Assembly (NCBI GenBank): GCA_035653615.1
Contig: DASRBN010000003.1
Span: 1-64,000 of the forward strand
DNA length: 64,000 bases
From: Ktedonobacteraceae bacterium
GTDB lineage: Bacteria; Chloroflexota; Ktedonobacteria; Ktedonobacterales; Ktedonobacteraceae
Reading direction: 5' to 3'
Shown here: in pieces, positions 7,782 to 15,937 of the stretch
Layout of the letters: every line of letters begins with the position of its first letter
Numbering within the stretch: position 1 is the stretch's first letter
Made by a program: the position numbers and the translations under genes
The notes under the pieces: model-generated
The model's input: only the letters and a program-made list of their open reading frames with translations
What the model was told of the DNA's origin: nothing
Database searches by the model: none

Positions 7782-7800
7782 TACCTGCCCTGAGCAGGTA
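7782..7800 (-). promoter_or_regulatory. Small hairpin in the sigma factor leader
   Basis: The minus strand reads TACCTGC, a five-base loop, then GCAGGTA, a perfect 7-bp stem about 27 bases before the sigma factor start. The loop with its closing bases carries an AGGG, and the ribosome binding site AAGGACAAA carries a GGA. Paired GGA-type sites in a leader are what CsrA binds, and csrA is in the same cluster. This is a suggestion only. Confidence 0.3.
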
Positions 7801-8016
7801 CTTGATGAGTCGAGTGTAGCCAGTTTCCGGTGTGACGAATATTGACATTGGTCGCTTGCTTGCTATACCAGAAGTCCCCTTTTTGTGTCGATGGGCGGAA
7901 AAGCAGGGGAAAGAGCTATTGTTGGCGGCCTGCCGGTCGATTGAATTGATAGAAATGAAGATAAGGCGAGAGGATATGCCATATACCCTCTTGTGGTGAT
8001 ATTGAGGAGAAGCACT

Positions 8017-8304
8017 ATGAAAAACCAGACTCCCTCATCTATGGGAGGGAAGCCAGAACATAACGAGCGAGGCGGTAACAGGCAGCACACCGGTGTCGAG
8101 AAAACTGTGGTAGGCAACAGACAGGAGCAGGTTTTCCTGGATTATCTGTTGGAGATGGATTTCACGTGGGAGGAGGCGCAAAAACTGATTCAGTTACGCG
8201 AGAATCTCTGCGAGAACAGCGAAATGCGGCAACGTATGGCTGACGATTGCCGCATGCAATTTGCTCGCTGGCTCTACGAACAGGGGGAGATAAAAGAAGC
8301 ATAG
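8017..8304 (+). CDS. Small conserved-looking protein, function unknown
   Basis: The 95-residue protein has a polar, likely disordered N-terminal 35 residues and then a helical, acidic segment with DYLLEMDFTWEEAQKLIQL and a helix ending RRM-like with QFARWLYEQGEI. No signal peptide or membrane segment is present. The start at 8017 has GAGGAG seven bases upstream, and an upstream in-frame start is not supported. It is divergent from the sigma factor gene with about 260 bp between starts, so the two could be co-controlled. I do not recognise a family. Confidence 0.6.
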   Translation: MKNQTPSSMGGKPEHNERGGNRQHTGVEKTVVGNRQEQVFLDYLLEMDFTWEEAQKLIQLRENLCENSEMRQRMADDCRMQFARWLYEQGEIKEA

Positions 8305-8305
8305 A

Positions 8306-8368
8306 AAGCCGATCAATCGGCGGCGGGCGATGGCCGGTTTACCGTGCCCACCGCCGATTGATCGGCTT
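8306..8368. terminator. Convergent terminator made of a GCCGAT-family hairpin
   Basis: The arms 8306-8323 and 8351-8368 are exact 18-bp reverse complements containing GCCGATCAATCGGC, with a further GGGC/GCCC pair inside. The hairpin starts one base after the stop of the small protein gene and ends seven bases before the stop of the TauE gene, so it fills the space between two converging genes. A symmetrical stem there can act on both strands. The core is also one of the interspersed repeat family. Confidence 0.7.
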
Positions 8369-8375
8369 CTGGCCA

Positions 8376-9209
8376 TTATATCAACTTGACGCCCGAAATC
8401 ACCAGCACCGTTGCCAGGACAGGACGCATATAGCGATCAGGGATGTACTTGCTTGCCCGGCTGCCTATCAGTACGCCAGGCAGCGAGCCGATCAGCAGCA
8501 TACCCGCGATTCCCCAATTAATCGTGCCGGAACTCAGGTAGCCAATCGCGCCGGCCGCCAGCAGCATAAAGGCCTGGAAAACATCCGTTCCCACCAGTTG
8601 CTTCGGCGTGAGCCTGGGGAAGAGGAAAGCGATTGAGACGATGATCAATGTGCCACTGCCTACCGAGGTCAGACCAACCAGGAACCCGACGAACGCACCA
8701 ACCAGAATGGTGACGATAGGCCGGTAGCGCTTCTCCCAGAGATTTGGCCCGGCAGTCACGGCCTGGCTATCACCCTGTGCCAGAGCTGCCTGCTTCTCGC
8801 GCTCCAACCTTCTCTGCTCTATGCGGCGCATGAGGAATGGCTTCAAGACCAGCAGCACCGCGACCAGGATCAATGTGAAACCGAGGGCGTGCAGGATGAC
8901 GCCATTGATCAGATTGCCATAGTGCTTGCGAATGAGCTGCACCAGCCCAACACTCAGGAGTGTGGCCGGTACGCTGCCACAGGCCAGCCAGAGGGCGACA
9001 CTGAAATCCACCTGCTTCTGCCGTATGTGTACAATCGATCCTACCGCTTTGGTTACGGTGGAATAGGCGATATCCGTACTCACAGCCCATACAGGTGGAA
9101 TGCGGAAAACCAGAATCATGATGGGAGCGAGCAGCGAACCGCCTCCCATACCGGTAAGGCCTACCAGGAAGCCGATCAGCAATCCAACGAGCGAGAAACG
9201 ATAATCCAA
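8376..9209 (-). CDS. TauE/SafE-family anion exporter
   Basis: This 277-residue integral membrane protein has two similar halves, each beginning with a glycine-rich segment: LLIGFLVGLTGMGGGSLLAP at the N-terminus and VGAFVGFLVGLTSVGSGTLI in the middle. This is the pattern of the TauE/SafE (sulfite or sulfoacetate export) family, with about eight membrane helices. A cytoplasmic charged loop (RRIEQRRLEREKQ) joins the halves. The start is TTG at 9209, with GGAAGGGG five bases upstream. The substrate is uncertain; sulfite-related anions are the usual guess. It has no sulfur genes next to it, although sat and cysC lie 25 kb away. Confidence 0.85.
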   Translation of the reverse strand: MDYRFSLVGLLIGFLVGLTGMGGGSLLAPIMILVFRIPPVWAVSTDIAYSTVTKAVGSIVHIRQKQVDFSVALWLACGSVPATLLSVGLVQLIRKHYGNLINGVILHALGFTLILVAVLLVLKPFLMRRIEQRRLEREKQAALAQGDSQAVTAGPNLWEKRYRPIVTILVGAFVGFLVGLTSVGSGTLIIVSIAFLFPRLTPKQLVGTDVFQAFMLLAAGAIGYLSSGTINWGIAGMLLIGSLPGVLIGSRASKYIPDRYMRPVLATVLVISGVKLI

Positions 9210-9638
9210 GTGGCACCCCTTCCGTTTGAATTGAAATATGTTTCAACTAGCTCAACCGCTTGAAACCACTGTAACATATTTTATTCATAACTTCAAGTCA
9301 TTTATGACATTCTTTTATGTTATGAAATATTGCTATGATTTTTGCTGAGTATCATTTTGAAAAGTTATCAATCACATTCAATATGGTTATAGAATGTGCC
9401 CTGGCCGATGTCTTCGGGCGCGGGATTCTTCGCTGCGCTCAGAATGACATAGCCCCGGAGACACCTGGCTGTGTCCGGGGGCATGACATTCTGAGCGTAG
9501 CGAAGAATCCCTGCCTAACTTCTAAGAATCGCCGGCGCTATACTTATTGACCAGGTAAGTATAAATAGATATACTTCATGAAATGAAGTATCCGTTCTAC
9601 TGGCAGATGGGCAAATGAGCTAGAAAGGGACAGTAGAG
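9210..9638. other. Intergenic stretch with a hairpin repeat
   Basis: Upstream of the TauE gene the DNA is AT-rich (9240-9400) and could hold its promoter, but I see no convincing paired boxes. The inverted repeat at 9422-9511 takes up the middle. From 9512 to 9638 there is no feature apart from the ribosome binding site AAAGGGA of the next small ORF. Confidence 0.5.
9422..9511. repeat. Inverted repeat, CATTCTGAG family
   Basis: The left arm 9422-9450 and right arm 9483-9511 are reverse complements over 29 bp with two mismatches. The arms contain CATTCTGAGCGTAGCGAAG. It is the same family as 222-309, and the spacer is again GC-rich with a short internal stem (GCCCCGGA and TCCGGGG). Confidence 0.8.
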
Positions 9639-9827
9639 ATGAATCTTTTTGCTCCGGCGGCCTGGCTAAACGCACTTTCTGATAGCCAGCTTCAGCTTTT
9701 GACAGTCTTAGGTGTTATACTGGGCATTTTTGGCTTCATGTATCTCACTTCGGAAATATTTCCTCATCGCATTCTTGAGAGGATCATCCAGATCGTCACC
9801 ATGTTGCTCATCACCACCGCTTTCTGA
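9639..9827 (+). CDS. Small membrane protein, probably the front part of a decayed gene
   Basis: The 62-residue frame starts after AAAGGGA and encodes LQLLTVLGVILGIFGFMYLT, a membrane helix, and then a second hydrophobic stretch starting IIQIVTMLLITTAF. The TGA at 9825 cuts this second helix. Reading on in the same frame gives another 30 codons of hydrophobic sequence that lead straight into WD40-type sequence (9828-10128). The most likely history is a membrane-anchored WD40 protein that has gained a stop. It may still be made as a small protein. Confidence 0.4.
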   Translation: MNLFAPAAWLNALSDSQLQLLTVLGVILGIFGFMYLTSEIFPHRILERIIQIVTMLLITTAF

Positions 9828-10128
9828 GTGCTATGTATTCTGTTCTTTCTAAAATTCCCCATGTTTGGTGTGGCAGGGCTGGCTTTTTCTGGCAGCATAG
9901 TTCTTAGTTCAGGCTTAAGTGGGGTAACGGCTATAACCTGGTCGCCGGATGGTACGCATCGTTTCTGGAAGCTTTGATAAAACGGTGCAGGTATGGTATG
10001 TACAAACAGGCGACCTGATGCGCACATTTCCGGATTCTAATGCTGTGTATGCCGTTGCCTGGTCACCGGATGGCACGCGCGTCGCTGCCGGGGATGGGAG
10101 TGGCTATATTAATATCTGGAAGGTATGA
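9828..10128 (+). pseudogene. WD40-repeat gene remnant
   Basis: After the TGA at 9825 the frame continues through SGVTAITWSPDGT, a typical start of a WD40 blade. A two-base loss near 9968 then shifts the frame. In the new frame the sequence reads IVSGSFDKTVQVWYVQTGDL, followed by AVAWSPDGTRVAAGDGSGYI and NIWKV before a stop at 10128. These are one complete blade and flanking halves. A functional WD40 protein has about seven blades, so most of the gene is gone. One stop and one frameshift mark it as dead. Confidence 0.75.
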
Positions 10129-10235
10129 ATTCTGTGGCGGGCGACCACAAGGGCCCCCGCCACTCCGCTCACCTCTTTCTGCGCCTTCCGTGTATTCACT
10201 TCAGGCAGCATATAATTGGGGAAGCAGGACCATCC

Positions 10236-11735
10236 TTAATTGGCCGTGTGCCAGAGAGGCGCCAGCGAACCGGAGCCGGTTGGATTCGCCTGCGCAGTGA
10301 TCGTACCGCCCTTTATTAAGAGTGCATCCTCAGGCGTTGTGTATGCCGCCTCGTGACAAACTACGCCCAACATGCACGTTGATCCGGTATCCGGTTTCTG
10401 GGCCACCATAAACACTGGCACCGCGTCGTCGTCTGGCACGATGGTAGTCGCCATGTAATCACCGGGCATATAGCCCTGGTCGGTGTGCGCCAGCCAGGTC
10501 AGTTTGAACGGCCCGCTCACCTGCTCCGCCGGGCTCCAGCTGTTGCCACCATTTTCTGACGAGATAAAACCGATATCGAGCATGCATGTACTGGTCGAGC
10601 AGTTTGCGTTCGGGTAAGAGTAGTAAATCAGCCCGAGATGAGCCTGTCCCTGGAATATCCTGACTCCTATACCCGGCAGGAAGTGATCGACCCCACTGCC
10701 GACAGGATCAATCGGAATGAGCTGAACCGGTGTCCATGAGATGCCATCCTTAGAGGTGCTCATCACGATATCGTTCGCCGTACACCCTGGCTCGAAGCGA
10801 CAGTCCGCCCAGACAACGTAGACCGTGCCAGAAGCGTCTACCTGGGCGGAGACGAGGCCCAGGCCATTGCGCACGAAAGACGGTTCGATGAACAGGTCAA
10901 ATCCAGTAATTTTGATAGTCTTGCTCCAACTCTTTCCGCCATCGGTAGAGCGGAAAGCTGAGACATTGGCAATAGAAAAGTTCTTCTTGAACACGGTGAT
11001 GGGGACGATGACGTTCCCGTTGGGCTGCACAACCGGTTGCCCGCCAATGACCAGAGCATGATCGGCGGTCGTCTTCGCGGGCCCCCATGTCAATCCGCCA
11101 TCAGTGGATGTGCTCATCTGCACAAGGTTATTCCTGGAGGGGTCATCGAACTCGGTATAGCAGTTACCATAGAAAGGGCTGCTTTTCCAGGTATCGCACG
11201 TTGTCCAGTTCTTGTCGTTGAAATCACCCGAATTATTTACCACTACGGGGTTGCTCCATGTCAATCCGCCATCGGTCGAGCGGCTGGCAATCACATCAAC
11301 AGGCCCGGTCGAGGGATTGACAATCCCCAGCAATGAGATGATCCAGACTCTGTGCCGGGGATCGTAGGCAACCGAGGGATCGCTGACACGGGGATATGGT
11401 CCAGGTGGTGTTGCATAGATTGTCGTACCTGGCAAGAAGCCATGTTTCCAGGTAAGGCCACCATCGTGGGAAGTTGCCCAGCCAATGTTGGAAGCTCCCC
11501 CATTAAAAAAGCGGCCAGACTGGAAAGTCGCGACGGCCGTCGAGCCAAAGGAATAGACATCCGGCTCAACCTGTGTTTTGTGCTGGCTGGTGCCGTTGGT
11601 GTATGGATCACTACTGATCTGGATGAGCGTTTCATTGGCGAAGACGAGGCCGGTTGATGCGAGGGAAAGCAGCAATGCAAGCATCGCGCTTAAAATAAGT
11701 CTGCTTCCTCCAGCAAGTCGAATAACGCGAAGCAT
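10236..11735 (-). CDS. Secreted Asp-box (BNR repeat) sialidase-fold protein
   Basis: The 499-residue protein starts with a signal peptide (LILSAMLALLLSLASTGLVFANE, hydrophobic run near residues 12-33). It then contains several Asp-box motifs of the SxDGGxTW type: SHDGGLTWKHG, STDGGLTWSNP, STDGGLTWGPA, STDGGKSWSK and a final SENGGNSWSP. These place it in the six-bladed propeller group of sialidases and related proteins. I could not identify the full sialidase arginine triad and FRIP motif, so enzyme activity is open; many such proteins only bind glycans. AAGGAGG lies eight bases before the start. It stands alone, with the neighbouring genes on other strands or far away. Confidence 0.75.
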   Translation of the reverse strand: MLRVIRLAGGSRLILSAMLALLLSLASTGLVFANETLIQISSDPYTNGTSQHKTQVEPDVYSFGSTAVATFQSGRFFNGGASNIGWATSHDGGLTWKHGFLPGTTIYATPPGPYPRVSDPSVAYDPRHRVWIISLLGIVNPSTGPVDVIASRSTDGGLTWSNPVVVNNSGDFNDKNWTTCDTWKSSPFYGNCYTEFDDPSRNNLVQMSTSTDGGLTWGPAKTTADHALVIGGQPVVQPNGNVIVPITVFKKNFSIANVSAFRSTDGGKSWSKTIKITGFDLFIEPSFVRNGLGLVSAQVDASGTVYVVWADCRFEPGCTANDIVMSTSKDGISWTPVQLIPIDPVGSGVDHFLPGIGVRIFQGQAHLGLIYYSYPNANCSTSTCMLDIGFISSENGGNSWSPAEQVSGPFKLTWLAHTDQGYMPGDYMATTIVPDDDAVPVFMVAQKPDTGSTCMLGVVCHEAAYTTPEDALLIKGGTITAQANPTGSGSLAPLWHTAN

Positions 11736-12208
11736 CTTTGTTCCTCCTTACCGTCAAGAGATAATACACCCCTCAGATAGCTGGACTATAAGGGCGGGCC
11801 TGATAAAGGCCCCTACAAGGAACGCCTGGAGAGGACTTGATTCTAGTACTTCAGAATCGCTATTACCGGAAGTATCTTCTAGAAATGTATCAGCAGAGGA
11901 TGCATATCAGGATTACCGAATTTGTACAGCCAACCCGTTTTACATTCATCAGTCTCCTGATAGCATCATCTTTGTTTTAGATTTATTGATGTGATGGATA
12001 TACGCTTGTTAAGCATGTAGAAACTGGTGAAACAATAGTTACTGCCCCCATGAAAGAGTAACATATAGAAATCCCCCTGTCAATTGTAGATCACCCTCTC
12101 GGCCTTATTGCGCTCATGCTCCAGGTAGAGTATAATGCGCTCGGTAGCTCGTCAATTGCTGTGACTGAACCTTCGCATATACTTCTATGTGCCCAATGAG
12201 GAGGTGTT
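11736..12208. other. Intergenic stretch with promoter for the hydrolase gene
   Basis: No gene is supported here. A plus-strand frame running from 11578 to 11994 crosses the 5' end of the Asp-box gene and shows no family resemblance. The stretch contains an AT-rich part (11840-12080) and the promoter candidate at 12108-12136. Confidence 0.5.
12108..12136 (+). promoter_or_regulatory. Sigma-70-like promoter
   Basis: TTGCGC at 12108-12113 and TATAAT at 12131-12136 are separated by 17 bp. The hydrolase gene starts 72 bases downstream of the -10 box, with GAGGAGG close to its ATG. Box quality and spacing are good. Confidence 0.5.
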
Positions 12209-13003
12209 ATGGAAACGCACCTGGAAATTCGCACGAAACTGCCTGAATCCGATCCACATGCCACGCCGTTGCTCTTTGTACATGGCGCGTGGCACGATGC
12301 GTGGTGCTGGGCGGAGCATTTTCTTCCCTATTTCGCGCAACACGATTATATCTCCTATGCCTTAGACCTGCGTGGGCACGGCAAAAGTCAGGGACGTGAC
12401 CGGCTGCGCTGGACGACCATCGCCGATTATGTCTCGGATATTGAGCAGGTCGCGAGCCAGTTGGAGAGGGCTCCGGTTCTCATTGGTCATTCGATGGGAG
12501 GGCTGGTCGTACAGAAATATCTCGAGAAGCATACAGCGCCGGCGGCAGTATTGCTTGCCTCTGTACCGCCGAGCGGTGCCCTGCGTACCACATTGAGCAT
12601 TGCCGTTCGCCACCCCCTTGCGTTCCTCAAAGCCAATCTTACACTAAGTCTCTACCCAATCATCGGCACGCCGGCCCTTACGCGCGAGGCATTTTTCTCG
12701 CCGGATATGCCCGAAGAGAAGGTGCAGGCATACTTTGCGCGCATGCAAGACGAATCGTATCGCGCATTCCTGGACATGATGATCTTCAGCTTGCCGCATC
12801 CAAAGCGAGTAAACACCCCCATGCTCGTGCTTGGAGGAGGAAGGGATCGCATCTTTACTCGTAAGGAAGTCGAGGCGACCGGGCGTGCTTATGGCACGCA
12901 GGCCGAAATTTTTCCTACCATGGCGCATGATTTGATGTTGGAAGAGGGCTGGCAGGCCGTGGCAGACCGCATACTGGTGTGGCTTGAAGAGTTGGGCCTG
13001 TGA
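12209..13003 (+). CDS. Alpha/beta hydrolase
   Basis: The 264-residue protein has the alpha/beta hydrolase core. The oxyanion segment is LLFVHGAWHDAWCWAEHF, the nucleophile elbow is GHSMGG (serine near residue 95), the acid is probably the aspartate in LGGGRDRIF, and the histidine is in PTMAHDLML near the C-terminus. The HGAWH form is common in esterases, lactonases and related enzymes, and the substrate cannot be deduced. There is no signal peptide, so it is cytoplasmic. GAGGAGG precedes the start, and a promoter lies at 12108-12136. The GH65 cluster follows on the same strand after 64 bp, so it may share its transcript. Confidence 0.88.
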   Translation: METHLEIRTKLPESDPHATPLLFVHGAWHDAWCWAEHFLPYFAQHDYISYALDLRGHGKSQGRDRLRWTTIADYVSDIEQVASQLERAPVLIGHSMGGLVVQKYLEKHTAPAAVLLASVPPSGALRTTLSIAVRHPLAFLKANLTLSLYPIIGTPALTREAFFSPDMPEEKVQAYFARMQDESYRAFLDMMIFSLPHPKRVNTPMLVLGGGRDRIFTRKEVEATGRAYGTQAEIFPTMAHDLMLEEGWQAVADRILVWLEELGL

Positions 13004-13067
13004 GCGCGCTATATGGTATAGTCAGAATATGATAAGTTATTCTCCCACGCTCATGAAGGAGAGATTT

Positions 13068-13160
13068 ATGTCTGAACTGCCCACCTCTACTTTGCCGGAT
13101 AGAACGGCTCTCTTCCTCGTCACGGTTTCCCGCATAATTAGACTGGAGAACGAGCGATGA
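13068..13160 (+). CDS. 30-residue leader ORF coupled to the GH65 gene
   Basis: An ATG at 13068 follows AAGGAG by seven bases and opens a 30-codon frame (MSELPTSTLPDRTALFLVTV and ten more residues). Its TGA stop overlaps the ATG of the GH65 gene as ATGA at 13157-13160. The stop-start overlap and the strong binding site suggest translational coupling. The peptide matches nothing that I recognise. A second ORF of the same length and arrangement precedes the RIO kinase at 60710. It is too short to prove as coding by eye. Confidence 0.45.
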   Translation: MSELPTSTLPDRTALFLVTVSRIIRLENER

Positions 13161-15535
13161 ACGGAAATCCAACTTTCGCAATTGAGGAATGGAGTGTTCG
13201 CGAGACAGAACTTCAACTCGATTCCCTGGCGGAGACGGAATCAATTTTTGCTCTTTCCAATGGACATATTGGACTGCGAGGCAATCTGGATGAAGGGGAG
13301 CCGCACGGCCTTCCCGGTACCTACCTGAACTCTTTCTATGAATTGCGCCCTCTTCCCTATGCAGAGGGAGGCTATGCCTACCCGGAATCGGGGCAGACGA
13401 TCATCAATGTCACCAATGGCAAGCTCATTCGCCTTCTCGTCGACGATGAACCTTTTGATGTTCGCTATGGCACCGTCCGCAGTCACGAGCGAGAACTCGA
13501 TTTTCGCGATGGCGTCCTGCGCCGCAACGTTTGCTGGACCTCTCCCGCGGGGCGCACGGTCAAGGTCTCGTCCACGCGCCTGGTCTCGTTCACGCAGCGA
13601 GCCATCGTGGCCATCAACTACGAGGTCGAGCCTGTTGATGCCGAGATACGTTTCGTTGTGCAGTCTGAACTGGTCGCCAATGAGGCGCTCCCCCAGCAGA
13701 GCAGGGATCCGCGGGTAGGGGCCGCTCTTCAGTCCGCGCTTGTGTCTGAGGAACACACGGCTAAAAACGCCGCCGGGCTGCTGCTCCATCGTACCAGGGT
13801 CAGTGGTCTGCTCATGGGGGCCGTAATGGACCATCACATCGAGGGCCCACCTGGAATGCTCATCGAGTCTGGAAGCTCGGAGGATGTTGTTCGAGTGTCT
13901 ATTGCCGGCCGGCTGAAGCCAGGCGAACGCTTGCGGATCGTTAAACTGATTGCCTATGGCTGGTCGAGCCTGCGTTCGCGGCCGGCCATTCATGACCAGA
14001 TCGTCGCGGCGGTCACTACTGCTCAAATGAGTGGCTGGGAGGGCCTGCTCGCTGAGCAGCGGGCCTACCTGGACGACTTCTGGTCGCGTGCAGTCGTCGA
14101 GCTGGAGGGCGATGCGGAGATCCAGCAGGCCGTGCGCTTTGCCCTCTTCCATGTTTTGCAGGCAGGAGCGCGGGCGGAACGCCGGCCTATCCCGGCCAAG
14201 GGATTGACGGGCACCGGCTACGATGGCCACGCATTTTGGGATACAGAGATCTACGTCCTGCCTGTGTTGACGCTGACCGCGCCTAACGCCGCCGCCGACG
14301 CCTTACGCTGGCGCTATTTGACGCTCGACATGGCGCGGGCGAATGCTCGCCAACTGGGGCAGCGCGGAGCCGCCTTCCCATGGCGAACCATTCGTGGAAC
14401 CGAGTGTTCGGGATACTGGCCCGCGGGCACCGCCGCTTTCCATATCAACGCGGACATCGCATACGCGGTTGCCAACTATATCAGCGTTACCGGCGATACT
14501 GCGTTCGAGGAGGAAGTGGGCCTGGAGTTGCTCATCGAGACGGCGCGGCTCTGGTGTTCGCTTGGCTTCCTCAATTCCACAACCGGCCAGTTCCGCATCG
14601 ACGGAGTTACCGGGCCTGACGAGTACAGCGCGCTCGTCGATAACAATGTCTATACCAACCTCATGGCACAGCATAACCTGCGTTGGGCAACTGAGGCGGT
14701 GCAGCGTCATCCCGAGAAAGCACGCGCGCTTGGTGTGGAGAGCGAAGAGGTCGCCAGCTGGAGCGAGGCAGCTGAGAAGATATTCATTCCCTATGACGAG
14801 CGCCTGGGAGTAACTACACAGGATGAGAACTTTACTGAGCACGAGGTGTGGGACTTCGCCGGTACCTCGCCGGATCAATACCCCTTGCTCTTGCACTTCC
14901 CTTACTTTGAGCTCTATCGCAAACAGGTTCTCAAGCAGGCCGACCTGGTGCTGGCGATGTACCTGCGGAGCGACGCATTCACCGCGGAGCAGAAGGCGCG
15001 TAACTTTGCGTACTACGAGCCTTTGACCGTGCGCGATTCCTCGCTGTCGGCTGCCGTGCAGGCAGTCCTGGCGGCTGAAGTAGGCCAGCTTCAACTCGCC
15101 TATGATTACCTGGGTGAGGCCGCGCTTGTTGATCTCCACAATCTGCATCACAACGTACAGAACGGGCTTCACATGGCATCACTGGGAGGAGCCTGGTCTG
15201 CATTGGTCGCGGGATTCGGCGGTATGCGCATCCAGGACGGTTCGCTCTCCTTCGGACCGCGGCTGCCTGAGGCGCTGGGGCGGCTGGCTTTCCACATCAT
15301 GTTCCGTGGCAGTCGCTTGCGCGTCGAGGTGACAGCTACGGAGGCAACGTACCGCCTGCTTGATGGCCCGCCGCTGAAGGTGCGCCATCATGGTGAGGAG
15401 ATACTGTTGGACGTGGATGCGAGAGTCACACGGCCCATTCCGCCCATAAAAGCGGGGCCGCGCCCGCCCCAGCCGCCTGGGCGTGTGCCGATTCCGAGGA
15501 AGGCAGGCGCACGCACCACGAGGCAACTGGAGTAA
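13157..15535 (+). CDS. Glycoside hydrolase family 65 disaccharide phosphorylase
   Basis: The 792-residue protein is a GH65 enzyme. These split alpha-linked disaccharides such as trehalose, maltose or kojibiose with phosphate, giving beta-glucose 1-phosphate and a sugar. The N-terminal domain has the typical SVRETELQLDSLAETESIFA and NGHIGLRGNLDEG start. The catalytic barrel shows GYDGHAFWDTEIYVLP and TGPDEYSALVDNNVYTN, in which the acid is Glu489. The C-terminal jelly-roll domain is complete, and a proline- and arginine-rich tail of about 35 residues follows it. Which disaccharide is used cannot be told by eye. GGAG lies about eight bases before the start, which overlaps the leader ORF. A glucokinase at 50834 could feed the released glucose into metabolism, though it is far away. 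Confidence 0.9.
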   Translation: MNGNPTFAIEEWSVRETELQLDSLAETESIFALSNGHIGLRGNLDEGEPHGLPGTYLNSFYELRPLPYAEGGYAYPESGQTIINVTNGKLIRLLVDDEPFDVRYGTVRSHERELDFRDGVLRRNVCWTSPAGRTVKVSSTRLVSFTQRAIVAINYEVEPVDAEIRFVVQSELVANEALPQQSRDPRVGAALQSALVSEEHTAKNAAGLLLHRTRVSGLLMGAVMDHHIEGPPGMLIESGSSEDVVRVSIAGRLKPGERLRIVKLIAYGWSSLRSRPAIHDQIVAAVTTAQMSGWEGLLAEQRAYLDDFWSRAVVELEGDAEIQQAVRFALFHVLQAGARAERRPIPAKGLTGTGYDGHAFWDTEIYVLPVLTLTAPNAAADALRWRYLTLDMARANARQLGQRGAAFPWRTIRGTECSGYWPAGTAAFHINADIAYAVANYISVTGDTAFEEEVGLELLIETARLWCSLGFLNSTTGQFRIDGVTGPDEYSALVDNNVYTNLMAQHNLRWATEAVQRHPEKARALGVESEEVASWSEAAEKIFIPYDERLGVTTQDENFTEHEVWDFAGTSPDQYPLLLHFPYFELYRKQVLKQADLVLAMYLRSDAFTAEQKARNFAYYEPLTVRDSSLSAAVQAVLAAEVGQLQLAYDYLGEAALVDLHNLHHNVQNGLHMASLGGAWSALVAGFGGMRIQDGSLSFGPRLPEALGRLAFHIMFRGSRLRVEVTATEATYRLLDGPPLKVRHHGEEILLDVDARVTRPIPPIKAGPRPPQPPGRVPIPRKAGARTTRQLE

Positions 15536-15937
15536 GCGGGGCGAGGCCGCGTAAGCTTCCACTTTTGGGATCGCGCATAGGCACGATCAATCGGCCCCTA
15601 CGGCACAGCCAGGGGGTCGATTGATGCAGCGTGGTGCCGGAGTATTTTGTCAAACTTTATAATCGGTAAGCTGTATATCCCTGCCCTCCACTTACGCGGT
15701 CAGCGCGTAGATGGAGCGCCAAGACTTCTCTGCCTAAAATAGGCAGCCCTGTAACCTCCCCACGTATTCACTTACAGCACGACGTGCTTAAGAGAAGGAC
15801 CTCCGCATACAACGCCCAACCGTTTTTCACAGAGTATACAGGTGTCAGGCCTGTCTCTCTCTACGGGAAAGTTGTGCCCAGATTTCGAAGCACCTTATAG
15901 AACACACAATGCGCGAAAGGCGCAGAAAGAAGATTTC
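15536..15937. other. Intergenic stretch with a hairpin repeat
   Basis: The part up to 15625 contains the GCCGAT-family hairpin (15586-15625), which probably ends the GH65 transcript. From 15640 to 15937 I see no feature I can support. The frame of the next gene is open further upstream, but the sequence there looks non-coding and the Tat signal sets the start at 15938. Confidence 0.5.
15586..15625. repeat. GCCGAT-family hairpin downstream of the GH65 gene
   Basis: ATCAATCGGCCCC at 15586-15598 pairs with GGGGTCGATTGAT at 15613-15625, with one mismatch near the middle. The loop reads TACGGCACAGCC and resembles the loop modules in the 5009-5190 repeat. It lies 50 bases after the GH65 stop and could act as its terminator, though no clear T-run follows. 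Confidence 0.65.

Noticed and set aside
11578-11994. 138-residue plus-strand frame upstream of the hydrolase gene
   Set aside because: It runs across the 5' end of the Asp-box protein gene on the other strand and has no ribosome site or family match.
13241-14230. 329-residue open frame on the minus strand
   Set aside because: It lies wholly inside the GH65 gene, whose catalytic motifs run through this region. The product is arginine-rich and without recognisable motifs.
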